Below are positions 45,583-54,772 of a stretch of 64,000 nt of DNA, in pieces. The stretch's first letter is position 1. The number at the start of each line of letters is the position of its first letter. Made by a program: the position numbers and the translations under genes. This stretch comes from Insulibacter thermoxylanivorax. Its GTDB lineage: Bacteria > Bacillota > Bacilli > Paenibacillales > DA-C8. The notes beneath the pieces are model-generated. The model was not told where the DNA came from. It ran no database searches and worked only from the letters and a program-made list of their open reading frames with translations. The stretch is from NCBI RefSeq assembly GCF_015472005.1, contig NZ_BMAQ01000021.1:1-64000 (forward strand), read 5' to 3'.

Positions 45583-47081
45583 TGCCGATTCGACTAAAGC
45601 TCGCTCTGTGGTACGGCGGCGTTCTGGCTGTGATCATGACGGTATTCTCCGGAACGTTGTATTTCCTTATGTACAACTCGATCCAACATCAATATCGGAG
45701 CAGCTTGCAAGAACAGACGGAGAAGGTCTATGATCGCTTGGAATATACGGTGAGACTGTCGCTGCGCGGTTGGAATATCGATGTGCGGCTGGATGCGCAG
45801 GATATGTTCTTCACGGAGAATATCTATTTGCAGTTGATCAACATCTCGAACCGCAGGATCAGCATGTCGACCAATGCCGTGGAGGACGGCGTCATGATCC
45901 CCGTGATCACGGAGAATATCCTGCAGCATCTGCTTACCGAGTCCCCTTATGTCTATACAAATGCCGAGATCAACGGGCTTCCATTTATCGTCTATAACCG
46001 GGGGATCTACAACAACAGCAATCAGCTGATCGGTGTGCTGCAGGGAGCGACTTACTCCGGACATATGATCAGCCTCTTGGAAGAACTGCGATTTGTGCTG
46101 ATCCTTTCCTCGATCGCGATCATCATCGCCTCTTCCTCCTTCGGCTGGTTCCTGTCACGGAAGGCGCTGCGGCCGATCGACGCGGTGATCAATGCGGCGA
46201 ATCAGATCGAGAGCGGCGAGGACCTCAGCAAGCGCATCCCTTACAAGGGGCCGCAGGATGAGATCGGGAGATTGATTCAGACGATCAACGGCATGCTGGA
46301 GCGGATTCAGCATGTCTATCAGAGCATGGAAGAGGCCTACCGCAGACAGCGCCGCTTCGTCTCCGATGCTTCCCATGAACTGCGCACGCCGCTGACGACG
46401 ATTCGCGGCAATGTCGAACTCGTCGAGAAGATGTGGCAGCGCGAAGAGGACGGTGAGCAGCCGATCTCTGAGGAAGTGATGACGCTCTCCCGGGAAGCCT
46501 TCGAAGATATCTCTGCGGAGACGGAACGCATGAGCCGGCTGGTGAACGATCTGCTGTCGCTGGCGAGGGCGGATGCGGGCAAGGTGATCGAACGCGTGCC
46601 GCTGCCATTGCTGCCGATCGTGGAAGAAGTCGTGCGGCGAGCGCAATTCCTGCCGCGCAGTCCAGATGTCGCCTGGCGGGCGGAGGATCTGTCTCCGTTC
46701 CATGATGTATTCGTATGCGGCAATCGGGATTATCTGCAGCAACTGCTCTTTATCTTCATCGAAAATGCCTTCAAATACACCGAGAAGGGTGAAGTTGTCC
46801 TGCAGGTACAAAAAACCGACGAACAGGCGGGCATCCGCATCAGCGATACCGGGATCGGCATGGATAAAGAAGAGGTGCCAATGATCTTCGAGCGTTTCTA
46901 TCGGGCTGATCCTTCCCGCGGCAAGGTGGGCGGAACGGGACTGGGACTGTCGATTGCGAAGTGGATTCTCGATGAACATGAAGGGTCCGTAGAGGTCTAT
47001 ACGCGCAAAGATCAGGGATCTACCTTCATCATATGGCTTCCTATATGGAAAGGACGAGACAATCTCGCCGAAGAAGAGTAA
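45582..47081 (+). CDS. Membrane sensor histidine kinase
   Basis: A 499-residue kinase: two membrane helices (about 8-30 and 170-192) flanking an extracellular sensor, HAMP domain (~193-245), HisKA with phospho-acceptor His265 in DASHELRTPL, and HATPase_c with IENAFKYT, SDTGIGMDKEE and GGTGLGLSIAKW. It should phosphorylate the regulator encoded immediately upstream. Start overlaps the regulator stop (TGATG). Signal unknown; CssS-like by context only. Confidence 0.93.
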   Translation: MPIRLKLALWYGGVLAVIMTVFSGTLYFLMYNSIQHQYRSSLQEQTEKVYDRLEYTVRLSLRGWNIDVRLDAQDMFFTENIYLQLINISNRRISMSTNAVEDGVMIPVITENILQHLLTESPYVYTNAEINGLPFIVYNRGIYNNSNQLIGVLQGATYSGHMISLLEELRFVLILSSIAIIIASSSFGWFLSRKALRPIDAVINAANQIESGEDLSKRIPYKGPQDEIGRLIQTINGMLERIQHVYQSMEEAYRRQRRFVSDASHELRTPLTTIRGNVELVEKMWQREEDGEQPISEEVMTLSREAFEDISAETERMSRLVNDLLSLARADAGKVIERVPLPLLPIVEEVVRRAQFLPRSPDVAWRAEDLSPFHDVFVCGNRDYLQQLLFIFIENAFKYTEKGEVVLQVQKTDEQAGIRISDTGIGMDKEEVPMIFERFYRADPSRGKVGGTGLGLSIAKWILDEHEGSVEVYTRKDQGSTFIIWLPIWKGRDNLAEEE

Positions 47082-47108
47082 ACTAGAGAAGAAGGGAGGC
47101 AGCTGACT

Positions 47109-48059
47109 ATGAAAGTTGTTAAGATAACTCCGCGCGGCTACTGCTACGGGGTGGTTGACGCGATGATGCTGGCGATGCAGACGGCGAGGAATTTCGATCT
47201 GCCGCGCCCGATATATATCCTGGGGATGATTGTGCATAATCGGCATGTGACAGAAGCCTTCGAGAAGGAAGGCATCATCACCCTCGACGGGGAGAATCGG
47301 CTGGAGATCTTAAAGAAAGTAGACAAGGGCACGGTCATCTTCACCGCCCACGGCGTATCCCCTGAGGTGCGCAGGTTGGCACGGGAGAAGGGGCTTACCG
47401 TCGTCGATGCGACGTGTCCCGATGTGACGAGGACCCATGATCTGATCCGCGACAAGGTTGCCGATGGGTATGAGATCATCTACATCGGCAAGAAAGGACA
47501 CCCGGAGCCTGAAGGGGCAGTGGGCATCGCGCCGGATCATGTACACCTGATCGAGCGGGAAGAAGAGATCGAAGATCTGAATATCAACGCGGAGAAGATC
47601 GTCATCACCAACCAGACGACGATGAGCCAGTGGGATATCAAGCATATCGTCAACCGCTTGCTCGAGAGGTATCCGCAAGCCGAAGTGCACAATGAGATCT
47701 GCCTTGCCACGCAGGTGCGCCAAGAAGCGGTGGCCGAGCAGGCGAAGGAGACGGATCTCGTGATCGTCGTTGGCGATCCGCGGAGCAACAACTCCAATCG
47801 CTTGGCGCAGGTGGCCCGGGAGATTGCCGGCGTGCCTGCCTATCGCGTTGCTGATGTCACGGAGATCAAGCGCGAATGGCTGGAGGGGGCAGAGGTCGTC
47901 GGTGTGACCTCCGGCGCTTCGACGCCGACGCCGCTGACGAAGGAAGTGATCGATTATCTGGAACAGTATGATCCAGAAGATCCTTCTACATGGCCGATCA
48001 AACGCACGGTGGATATGAATCGTCTGCTTCCTAAGCTGAAGACGAAGTCTGCGAATTAA
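47109..48059 (+). CDS. ispH: 4-hydroxy-3-methylbut-2-enyl diphosphate reductase
   Basis: A 316-residue 4Fe-4S enzyme of the MEP isoprenoid pathway that makes IPP and DMAPP. Cluster cysteines Cys12 (GYCYG), Cys103 (DATCPDV) and Cys198 (NEICLATQ) and the conserved VHNRHV, FTAHGV and SSGAST-like TSGASTP motifs are present. GGGAGGCAG precedes the ATG 27 bp after the kinase gene. A strong terminator follows. Confidence 0.96.
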   Translation: MKVVKITPRGYCYGVVDAMMLAMQTARNFDLPRPIYILGMIVHNRHVTEAFEKEGIITLDGENRLEILKKVDKGTVIFTAHGVSPEVRRLAREKGLTVVDATCPDVTRTHDLIRDKVADGYEIIYIGKKGHPEPEGAVGIAPDHVHLIEREEEIEDLNINAEKIVITNQTTMSQWDIKHIVNRLLERYPQAEVHNEICLATQVRQEAVAEQAKETDLVIVVGDPRSNNSNRLAQVAREIAGVPAYRVADVTEIKREWLEGAEVVGVTSGASTPTPLTKEVIDYLEQYDPEDPSTWPIKRTVDMNRLLPKLKTKSAN

Positions 48060-48098
48060 CCCGGCTGCATGCCGGCTCGCGGGGATGAATCGCAGCCA

Positions 48099-48130
48099 AT
48101 CGCGGAGCCTGCATGGCTCCGCGATTTTTT
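48099..48130 (+). terminator. ispH terminator
   Basis: ATCGCGGAGCC and GGCTCCGCGAT form a perfect 11-bp stem followed by six T. Confidence 0.9.
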
Positions 48131-48235
48131 GTACAGAAGACAGTTGACGAAGGAATTAATATGCGTTATAGTTACTTTAACACTTAGAAGCGTATAAGCG
48201 TTGAAGCGAACAAGCGTTGAAGAATGGAGAGATTC

Positions 48236-49288
48236 ATGATGATCGCAATTACATCGAACAATGTGTCTGAAGAACGGATTCAAGAGATTGTTCATCACAT
48301 CGAGCAATATGGTCTGCAAGCCCATGTATCAAGGGGGACGGACCGCACGGTGATCGGCATCATCGGCCAGTTTGAGCCCGCGCTGGCGGAGCAGCTGAGA
48401 CAGATGAAGGGAATCGAAGATGTCGTCCGCATCTCGAAGTCCTATAAGCTGGCCAGTCGTGACTTCCATCCCGATGACACGATCATCGAGGTGAAGGGGA
48501 TTAAGATCGGCGGGGACGAACTCATCGTCATGGGCGGTCCATGCGCCGTGGAGAATAAGGAACAGATCGACGAAATCGCGCGCCTCGTGAAGGCTGCCGG
48601 CGGGCAAGTGCTGCGCGGCGGTGCCTTCAAGCCGCGTACGGGTCCATACAGCTTCCAAGGCATCGGCGTGGAAGGCCTGGAGATGATGGCCGAGGCAGGC
48701 AGGAAGCATGGACTGCTGACGATCACGGAAGTGATGACGCCTGAATACGTCGATATCGTCGCGGAATATGCGGACATCTTACAGATCGGGACGCGGAACA
48801 TGCAGAACTTCGATCTGCTCCGCAAGGTGGGTACGACGCAGAAGCCGGTGCTGCTCAAGCGCGGTTTCAGCGCAACTTACGATGAGCTGTTGAACGCGGC
48901 CGAATACATCCTGGCCGGCGGCAACCCGAATGTGATGCTCTGCGAACGCGGCATCCGCACCTTCGAGACATATACGCGCAACACCTTGGACCTGACGGCG
49001 GTGCCGGTCTTGCAGCAGCTCAGCCATCTGCCGGTGATCGTGGACCCGAGCCATGGTACGGGACGCCGTGAACTTGTCGAGACGATGAGCAAGGCCTCCG
49101 TAGCAGCAGGGGCCCACGGGCTGATCATCGAGATGCATACCGATCCGGACAACTCGATGACCGGCGACGGGGTGCAATCCCTGTTCCCGGATCAATTCGC
49201 AAGATTGCTGCAGGACTTCGAGAAGCTGGCACCGATCGTCGGCAAGAAGTTCGATACGAAGAAGAATGCATCCTTTGTCTTGTCCTAA
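48236..49288 (+). CDS. aroF: DAHP synthase (3-deoxy-7-phosphoheptulonate synthase)
   Basis: A 350-residue type I-beta DAHP synthase: N-terminal ferredoxin-like regulatory domain (1-70, [15 protein letters not shown]) and a TIM-barrel core with [47 protein letters not shown] and DPSHGTGRR. It condenses PEP and erythrose-4-phosphate at the entry of the shikimate pathway. GGAGAG precedes the tandem ATGs at 48236/48239; the ATG at 48224 lies inside the SD. Confidence 0.95.
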   Translation: MMIAITSNNVSEERIQEIVHHIEQYGLQAHVSRGTDRTVIGIIGQFEPALAEQLRQMKGIEDVVRISKSYKLASRDFHPDDTIIEVKGIKIGGDELIVMGGPCAVENKEQIDEIARLVKAAGGQVLRGGAFKPRTGPYSFQGIGVEGLEMMAEAGRKHGLLTITEVMTPEYVDIVAEYADILQIGTRNMQNFDLLRKVGTTQKPVLLKRGFSATYDELLNAAEYILAGGNPNVMLCERGIRTFETYTRNTLDLTAVPVLQQLSHLPVIVDPSHGTGRRELVETMSKASVAAGAHGLIIEMHTDPDNSMTGDGVQSLFPDQFARLLQDFEKLAPIVGKKFDTKKNASFVLS

Positions 49289-49301
49289 AGCTTGATCAAC
49301 A

Positions 49302-49348
49302 GGGCTGTCCATCCGTCATTGTTACTGGCGTACTGGGCAGCCCCTTTC
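49302..49348 (+). terminator. aroF terminator
   Basis: GGGCTGTCC pairs with GGGCAGCCC-type sequence around a ~25-nt loop, then CCTTTCG. Confidence 0.65.
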
Positions 49349-49362
49349 GTATGCGTATGAGT

Positions 49363-49406
49363 ATGCTAGACGAACATGCAGATCAGCATGCTAGACGAAC
49401 ATGCAG
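49363..49406 (+). repeat. Two 19-bp direct repeats
   Basis: ATGCTAGACGAACATGCAG occurs at 49363-49381 and 49388-49406, 25 bp apart and identical. Confidence 0.9.
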
Positions 49407-49425
49407 TTGAGCGGATTCGGGGTGC

Positions 49426-49618
49426 GTGTGACAGCAGTGAGATAGCAGGAAGGTGCGTGAGAGACGGTGAGACGGTAGGAAGATTCGTGAGACGGCAGAA
49501 ATGTTCGTTTTACCGTTCGGATGTTACGATTCGGCGTGTGAGTCGACAGATACTGTCGTCTCATGAGCGGCTCCAACCTTTGCGCACCCAGATTCAACAA
49601 ATACTGTCGTCTTGGGAG
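49426..49618. repeat. Dyad-repeat array E (same family as array A)
   Basis: GTGAGTCGACAG-type units start at about 49487, 49538 and 49589, 51 bp apart, with decayed copies upstream from 49426. The best, at 49539-49563, pairs TGAGTCGACAG with CTGTCGTCTCA (10 of 11). Sequence matches the array at 1740-2180, 47 kb away. The open frame 49376-49645 is a by-product of the repeats. Confidence 0.8.
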
Positions 49619-49655
49619 CGCGCATATGAGAACGGATCAACGTAAAAATTGTGCG

Positions 49656-49708
49656 AGGGCTGTCCCCCTTCGGGTCAGTATTTGCTGACTAGGTGGACAG
49701 CTTTTTTG
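49656..49708 (+). terminator. Second terminator-like hairpin
   Basis: GGGCTGTCC pairs with GGACAGC, with an inner GTCAG/CTGAC hairpin, followed by seven T. No gene is seen between this and the aroF terminator, which it resembles. Confidence 0.75.
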
Positions 49709-49755
49709 TGTTTTGATGTTGCTCAACTGGCTGTCATCCCCCCAAATAGCAAAAA

Positions 49756-49982
49756 ACAACTCATGCTTAAGTACAATCCATATTAAAGTGTACAATTCCT
49801 GCCTAAGCCCAATTCACATGAAAGTCCAGTTCATGTTCAAGCATGCCATATACTGAAGTCCAATTCACGTTAAAGCCCAATTCATGTCCAAGTGCAACGC
49901 GCGTTAAAGTCCAATCCACGTTAAAACATAACGCACATCTAATCACAATCTGTGCATATCCAATCACAATTCATGTTAAGTT
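49756..49982 (+). repeat. 13-unit degenerate 17-bp tandem repeat
   Basis: The stretch divides into 13 units, eleven of exactly 17 bp and two of 19 and 21 bp, with approximate consensus CCAATTCACGTTAAAGT. Examples start at 49809, 49860, 49877 and 49911. Each unit keeps the CAAT and TTAAAG/TCAAG blocks. It ends at the GlnR/TnrA-like box in front of the glutamine synthetase gene. No reading frame spans it. Confidence 0.85.
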
Positions 49983-49990
49983 ATCTGACA
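49974..49990. promoter_or_regulatory. GlnR/TnrA-type operator
   Basis: TGTTA, seven nucleotides, TGACA matches exactly the TGTNA-N7-TNACA consensus known for GlnR and TnrA. It lies about 28 bp upstream of the glnA -35 box and overlaps the last 17-bp repeat. Confidence 0.7.
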
Positions 49991-50018
49991 TCGAACTCAA
50001 AAATACCTGACATAACTA

Positions 50019-50048
50019 TTGACGTCCTCCCGAGGGCGGTTTTATAAT
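50019..50048 (+). promoter_or_regulatory. Promoter of the glutamine synthetase gene
   Basis: TTGACG (50019-50024) and TATAAT (50043-50048), spacer 18 bp. Confidence 0.75.
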
Positions 50049-50132
50049 TACGTCTATGATTTTATTCGAGACTTGGAACATTCGCGAGACAGCAGAGAGG
50101 GAATGTTCAGATTCTAGGGAGGAAACCAGCTT

Positions 50133-51557
50133 ATGTCCGTACAACATGTGATGGAATTAATAGACCGAGAAGCAATTGCGTGGATCGATTTTCGTTTCAC
50201 TGATCTGCTTGGCAGATCGCATCATATCACCGTCCCTGCTGACGAGGTCGATGAGGAAACCTTCGCGCAAGGAATTGCCTTTGACGGTTCATCGCTGCCG
50301 GGTTTTTGCAGTATTGAAGAATCCGACATGGTGATGCTTCCCGATCCGGAGACGGCATACATCGATCCCTTTACTGAACATCCCACGCTGATCATCCTCT
50401 GTGATATTCTGACACCGGATGGTGAGGTTTTCGACCGCGATCCCCGATCGATCGCTAAGAAGGCGGAGCAGTATCTGCAGGCAACCGGGATCGGCACTGC
50501 GGCTTACTTCGGGCCGGAGATGGAGTTCTTCGTCTTCGACGATGTACGGTATGAATATACGCAAAACTCTTATATGGCCCGCGTTGATTCCATCGAAGGC
50601 CATTGGAATACAGGCCGTCAGGAGGAAGGCGGCAACCTTGGCTTCAAAGTAAAACATAATGGCGGTTATGTCCCCGTCCAGCCCGTTGACAGCCTGCATG
50701 ATCTTCGCTCGGAGATCAGCCGTCTGCTCATCGCCGCAGGCTTAAGGGTCGAGCGGCATCATCATGAAGTCGCAACGGCTGGTCAATGCGAGATCAACTT
50801 CCGTTACGACACCTTGGTGAAGAGTGCGGATAATCTGATGAAGTACAAATACATCGTTCACAATACCGCCCGCCGCCGGGGCAAGACAGCCACCTTCATG
50901 CCGAAGCCGATCCATGGTGAAAACGGCAGCGGCATGCATACCCACCAATCGATCTTCAACGGCGATCAGCCGCTCTTCTATCAGAAAGGCGGTTACGGCA
51001 ATATGAGCGAACTGGCGATGTATTATATCGGGGGCATCTTGTACCATGCACCGGCGCTGACCGCCTTGACCAATCCGAGCACTAACTCCTTCAAACGTCT
51101 GGTACCCGGCTATGAGGCGCCGGTGAACCTCGTCTTCTCGAAGGGCAATCGTTCTGCAGCCGTGCGCATTCCGCTGGCGGCTGTATCGCCGAAGGGAGCG
51201 CGAATCGAGTTTCGCACACCGGATGCTGCAGCGAATCCTTATCTCGCTTTTGCAGCTATGCTGATGGCCGGCCTGGATGGGATCAAGCGCAAGATCGACC
51301 CGCGGGCCCTCGGCTATGGTCCTGTAGATAAGAACATCTATGAGCTGACACCAGAGGAAAAGGCGGAGATCTGCTGCATCCCTGCATCCTTGGAAGAGGC
51401 GCTGGACCAGTTGGAAGCGGACCATGAATTCATGCTTGCCGGCGGCGTCTTCTCCAAGTCCTTCCTTGAGCACTATATCGCGATCAAACGGGAAGAGGCA
51501 AGAGCGGTTCAGACGCGGATTCATCCCTATGAATATGCGCTTTATTACGATTGCTGA
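50133..51557 (+). CDS. glnA: Glutamine synthetase, GSI-beta type
   Basis: A 474-residue type I glutamine synthetase joining ammonia to glutamate. It follows the E. coli-like beta plan: FDGSSLPGF, an insertion with IEGHWNTG, HHHEVATAGQCEI, the ATP-site NGSGMHTH and FMPKP. Tyr403 in NIYELTPEE corresponds to the adenylylated Tyr397. Bacillota usually carry the shorter alpha form (~444 aa). GGAGGAAA precedes the ATG. A GlnR/TnrA-type box upstream suggests nitrogen control. Whether an adenylyltransferase exists is not visible here. Confidence 0.93.
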   Translation: MSVQHVMELIDREAIAWIDFRFTDLLGRSHHITVPADEVDEETFAQGIAFDGSSLPGFCSIEESDMVMLPDPETAYIDPFTEHPTLIILCDILTPDGEVFDRDPRSIAKKAEQYLQATGIGTAAYFGPEMEFFVFDDVRYEYTQNSYMARVDSIEGHWNTGRQEEGGNLGFKVKHNGGYVPVQPVDSLHDLRSEISRLLIAAGLRVERHHHEVATAGQCEINFRYDTLVKSADNLMKYKYIVHNTARRRGKTATFMPKPIHGENGSGMHTHQSIFNGDQPLFYQKGGYGNMSELAMYYIGGILYHAPALTALTNPSTNSFKRLVPGYEAPVNLVFSKGNRSAAVRIPLAAVSPKGARIEFRTPDAAANPYLAFAAMLMAGLDGIKRKIDPRALGYGPVDKNIYELTPEEKAEICCIPASLEEALDQLEADHEFMLAGGVFSKSFLEHYIAIKREEARAVQTRIHPYEYALYYDC

Positions 51558-51636
51558 GCAGCAGAGCAAGCAATATAAAAATATTAAGCGATGTGATATA
51601 TAGATTTAATAGACAATGAACGGGTGAATGTATTAG

Positions 51637-51670
51637 ACGGGACTTATTCCTCGGAATCAGTCCCGTTTCT
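51637..51670. terminator. Terminator
   Basis: ACGGGACT and AGTCCCGT with an inner ATTCC/GGAAT pair, followed by TTTCTG. It closes the glnA transcript. Confidence 0.75.
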
Positions 51671-51760
51671 GTATCTTTGGAAGCGGCATTTGCTATTGAA
51701 CGCATACTGGAAACTTGGTATGATTACCATATTAGTTATGGAGAAAGGTGTAGAGACCAT

Positions 51761-52843
51761 ATGACGAGAGCTTACAATTTCAATGCAGGTCCTGCGGCCC
51801 TCCCCTTGGAAGTGCTGCAGCGCGCACAGGAAGAATTGGTGGATTACAATGGAATCGGGATGTCCATCATGGAGATCTCTCACCGCAGCCGCGAGTACGA
51901 GCGTGTAAACGAGGAAACGCAGCAGCTGTTTAGAGAACTGCTGGAGATCCCGGAAGGCTATAAAGTGCTGTTCTTGCAAGGCGGAGCCAGTATGCAGTTC
52001 GCGATGGTGCCGATGAATCTCTTGCGTCCAGGCACAACTGCTGCCTATGTGGACACGGGCAGCTGGGCGAAGAAGGCGTTGGCAGAAGCGAAACTGCTCG
52101 GTGAAGTGCAGGTGGTTGCCAGTTCCAAGGATGATCAATACACGACGATCCCCGACCTAAGCTCTCTAGAACTATCCGAACAAACGGCTTATCTGCACAT
52201 CACCTCGAATGAGACGATCGGTGGAATTCAGTATAAGTCCTTCCCGGACACGGGCGATGTACCGCTTATCGCGGATATGTCCAGCGATATCCTGTCCCGG
52301 CCGTTGGATGTCAGCCGCTTCGGACTGATCTATGCCGGTGCACAGAAGAATCTCGGGCCTTCCGGCGTGACGGTGGTTATCATCCGTGAGGATCTGATCC
52401 AGCCGGCCGAGCATCTGCCGACGATGCTGCGCTACAGCACCCATGCCGACAACAACTCGCTCTACAATACGCCGCCGGTGTACTCCATATACATGATGAA
52501 TCTCGTGCTTCAATGGATCAAGGAGAACGGCGGTCTGGCTGCTATGGAGAAGCGCAACGAAGAGAAGGCGAAGTTGATCTATGATGTGATCGATGGCAGC
52601 GGCGGGTTCTACCGCGGCGTTGCTAAGCCGGAATACCGTTCGCCGATGAACATCACGTTCCGCATGGCGAATGAGGAATTGGAGAAGCGCTTCGTTGAAG
52701 AATCGCAAGCTGCAGGATTCGTCGGTTTGAAGGGACATCGCAGTGTAGGCGGTCTGCGGGCATCGACTTACAATGCTGTTCCCTACGAAAGCTGCCAAGC
52801 ACTGCAGCAATTCATGCTCGACTTCCAGAAGCGCCACGGATAA
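51761..52843 (+). CDS. serC: Phosphoserine aminotransferase
   Basis: A 360-residue PLP enzyme of serine (and pyridoxal) biosynthesis converting 3-phosphohydroxypyruvate to phosphoserine. NFNAGPAALP at the start, LQGGASMQFAMVP, ADMSSDILSRP, the PLP lysine in YAGAQKNLGPSG and GHRSVGGLRASTYNA near the end are diagnostic. ATG 51761 with GAGAAAGGTG upstream is preferred over the longer frame to 51677. Monocistronic. Confidence 0.96.
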   Translation: MTRAYNFNAGPAALPLEVLQRAQEELVDYNGIGMSIMEISHRSREYERVNEETQQLFRELLEIPEGYKVLFLQGGASMQFAMVPMNLLRPGTTAAYVDTGSWAKKALAEAKLLGEVQVVASSKDDQYTTIPDLSSLELSEQTAYLHITSNETIGGIQYKSFPDTGDVPLIADMSSDILSRPLDVSRFGLIYAGAQKNLGPSGVTVVIIREDLIQPAEHLPTMLRYSTHADNNSLYNTPPVYSIYMMNLVLQWIKENGGLAAMEKRNEEKAKLIYDVIDGSGGFYRGVAKPEYRSPMNITFRMANEELEKRFVEESQAAGFVGLKGHRSVGGLRASTYNAVPYESCQALQQFMLDFQKRHG

Positions 52844-52859
52844 TCGGCTGATTAAGCTC

Positions 52860-52895
52860 AAGACCGTCCAGGCAATTGCCTGACGGTCTTGTTTC
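52860..52895. terminator. Bidirectional terminator
   Basis: AAGACCGTC and GACGGTCTT with an inner GGCAATTGCC palindrome, between convergent serC and the response regulator gene. Confidence 0.8.
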
Positions 52896-52907
52896 AGTGG
52901 TGCTTCT

Positions 52908-53624
52908 TTATTGACCGGGATTATGGCGCTCTCCTGCCGGCTCGACCAGCTTGTAGCCGACGCCTCGCACGGTGACGATGTATTGGGGGACATGACCGCG
53001 CTCGATCTTATCGCGAAGGTGGCTGATGTGCACATCGACGATCCGCGTGTCGCTGACGAAGTGATAGTCCCAGATGCCGTGGAGAAGCTGGCGGCGGCTT
53101 AAGGCTTTGCCCTTGTGGCGGCAGAGGAAGTGAAGCAGTTCATATTCTTTCGGCGTAAGATCGATGCGCTCGCCTGCGAGCCGTGCTTCCCGCTCACTCG
53201 GCCGGATCTCCAGAGCACCGATGATGATCGGCTCCTCTTCTTCGACGCCGGGCAGCAACTGCAATCTGCGGAATAAGGCTTGAATGCGGGAGATCAACTC
53301 CTGCGGACTGAAGGGTTTGCTCATATAATCGTCAGCACCGCTGTCGAGCCCGGTCACGACATCTGCTGTGTCTTGCAGAGCAGTGAGCATGATGATCGGG
53401 ACCATATTGCCGTCTGCTCGCAGTTTGCGACACACATCGAGACCATTTTTCTTAGGCAGCATGAGATCAAGGATGATGAGATCGGGGCGAAAGTCCTGGG
53501 TCGCGCGGAATACCGCTTCACCGTCTTGCACGCTGTGCACCTCGTATCCGGCCAGGCGAAGGTTGGACTCAAGCAATGTGGTGATGGAAGGTTCATCGTC
53601 CACGATGAGGATTTTCTTATTCAT
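52908..53624 (-). CDS. Orphan OmpR-family response regulator
   Basis: A 238-residue PhoP/WalR-like regulator: receiver with Asp53 (LIILDLMLPKKNG), MLTALQD and MSKPF, then a winged helix with TPKEYELLHFLC and TVRGVGYKL. No histidine kinase gene adjoins it in this window. ATG 53624 has AAAGGAG upstream; the longer frame to 53657 lacks support. Regulon unknown. Confidence 0.9.
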   Translation of the reverse strand: MNKKILIVDDEPSITTLLESNLRLAGYEVHSVQDGEAVFRATQDFRPDLIILDLMLPKKNGLDVCRKLRADGNMVPIIMLTALQDTADVVTGLDSGADDYMSKPFSPQELISRIQALFRRLQLLPGVEEEEPIIIGALEIRPSEREARLAGERIDLTPKEYELLHFLCRHKGKALSRRQLLHGIWDYHFVSDTRIVDVHISHLRDKIERGHVPQYIVTVRGVGYKLVEPAGERHNPGQ

Positions 53625-53750
53625 GATGGACTGCTCCTTTTGAGCTTTATAAGACACATGATTTGAACTAATTATATCGATGCAGGATCAGACGAATATT
53701 AAGATTGCGTAAACGGATTGTTAAAGTTAGAAGGGGACGAGTAGAGGATC

Positions 53751-54215
53751 ATGCCTTTTCACATCGTGTTAGTCGAACCGGAGATCCCAGCTAACACCGG
53801 GAATATCGCGCGCACATGTGCGGCTACCGGGACGCATCTGCATCTTGTTCGGCCTCTCGGCTTCCGCACCGATGATCGGACGCTGAAGCGGGCAGGCCTT
53901 GATTATTGGTTTGCCGTGAAGATTACCTATTATGATTCTTTTCAAGAAGTCGTGGACCGGCATCCCGGCGCCAACTTTTATTTTGCCACGACCAAGGCGG
54001 AGAAACGGTATACGGATTTTCGCTTTCAAGAAGGGGATTTTTTCGTATTTGGCAAGGAAACCAAGGGATTGCCCGACTCCCTCATCGCAGCACATCGGGA
54101 TCGATGTATGCGGCTTCCGATGACGAGTGATGTGCGCTCGCTCAACCTTGCCAACTCGGCGGCGATTATCCTGTATGAGGCCTTACGGCAAACGTCATTT
54201 CCCGGTTTGAAATGA
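53751..54215 (+). CDS. trmL: tRNA (cytidine/uridine-34-2'-O)-methyltransferase
   Basis: A 154-residue minimal SPOUT methyltransferase. IVLVEPEIPANTGNIARTCAATG, LVRPLGF, KRAGLDYW, FVFGKETKGLP and RSLNLANSAAIILYEALRQ form the knotted SAM-binding fold. It methylates the wobble position of tRNA-Leu. Length is typical. Monocistronic, divergent from the response regulator. Confidence 0.94.
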   Translation: MPFHIVLVEPEIPANTGNIARTCAATGTHLHLVRPLGFRTDDRTLKRAGLDYWFAVKITYYDSFQEVVDRHPGANFYFATTKAEKRYTDFRFQEGDFFVFGKETKGLPDSLIAAHRDRCMRLPMTSDVRSLNLANSAAIILYEALRQTSFPGLK

Positions 54216-54422
54216 AAAATTATCATGGAACTGAATAAAAAAACCAGGGAAAAAAGAAGGAATTTCGGAACAAAAAGCGAAAGTATACTATCGGTTGCAA
54301 AAAAATAGGTCGTTCGTGTTAGATCTAGCAGCGATATGTATATCCCTGTGGTGCCAGGAAGAAACATGTTCGCTTGATCAGACAGACCAACCAAAAATCA
54401 ACGCTTCAGGAGGGTAACTAAC

Positions 54423-54668
54423 ATGAGACCGATCGGAGTCGTCCGTAAAGTGGACCAGCTTGGAAGACTTGTATTGCCGAAATCGCTTAGGAAACGTTTC
54501 AATATGAATGAAGGGGATCCAGTAGAAATCTTAGTTCAAGGTGAACATATCATTCTAGAACGTTACAGACCGCACTGCGTGCTTTGCGGTTCTACAGAAC
54601 AAGTTGCGGAGTATCGTGAGCGGTACATATGCAAGGGCTGCGTTGACGAACTAGCTAAATTGATCTAG
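54423..54668 (+). CDS. AbrB-like transition-state regulator with CxxC pairs
   Basis: An 81-residue protein. The N-terminal swapped-hairpin DNA-binding domain is clear (MRPIGVVRKVDQLGRLVLPK, then GDPVEILVQGEHIILERY). The C-terminal part differs from B. subtilis AbrB and contains CVLC and CKGC, able to bind a metal. AbrB-type proteins repress post-exponential genes. AGGAGGGT precedes the ATG. The ~200-nt leader is AT-rich. Confidence 0.85.
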   Translation: MRPIGVVRKVDQLGRLVLPKSLRKRFNMNEGDPVEILVQGEHIILERYRPHCVLCGSTEQVAEYRERYICKGCVDELAKLI

Positions 54669-54695
54669 GAGCTCGCCCTATAGCCCTATAAATCA

Positions 54696-54747
54696 AAGAA
54701 CCTGTCCGATTCATCATGCCGATGATGAAGGGACAGGTTCTTCGTTT
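54696..54747 (+). terminator. abrB-like gene terminator
   Basis: AAGAACCTGTCC and GGACAGGTTCTT form a 12-bp perfect stem with an inner TTCATCAT/ATGATGAA pair, followed by CGTTTGTT. Confidence 0.75.
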
Positions 54748-54772
54748 GTTCCGCTGAAGCTGTGTTCCGAGT

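Noticed and set aside
46155-47246. 363-codon minus-strand frame across the histidine kinase gene and ispH start
   Set aside because: Antisense shadow of two secure genes, Arg/His-rich composition, no SD.
49376-49645. 89-codon reading frame in array E
   Set aside because: It is built from the repeat units, has no SD and no protein-like composition.
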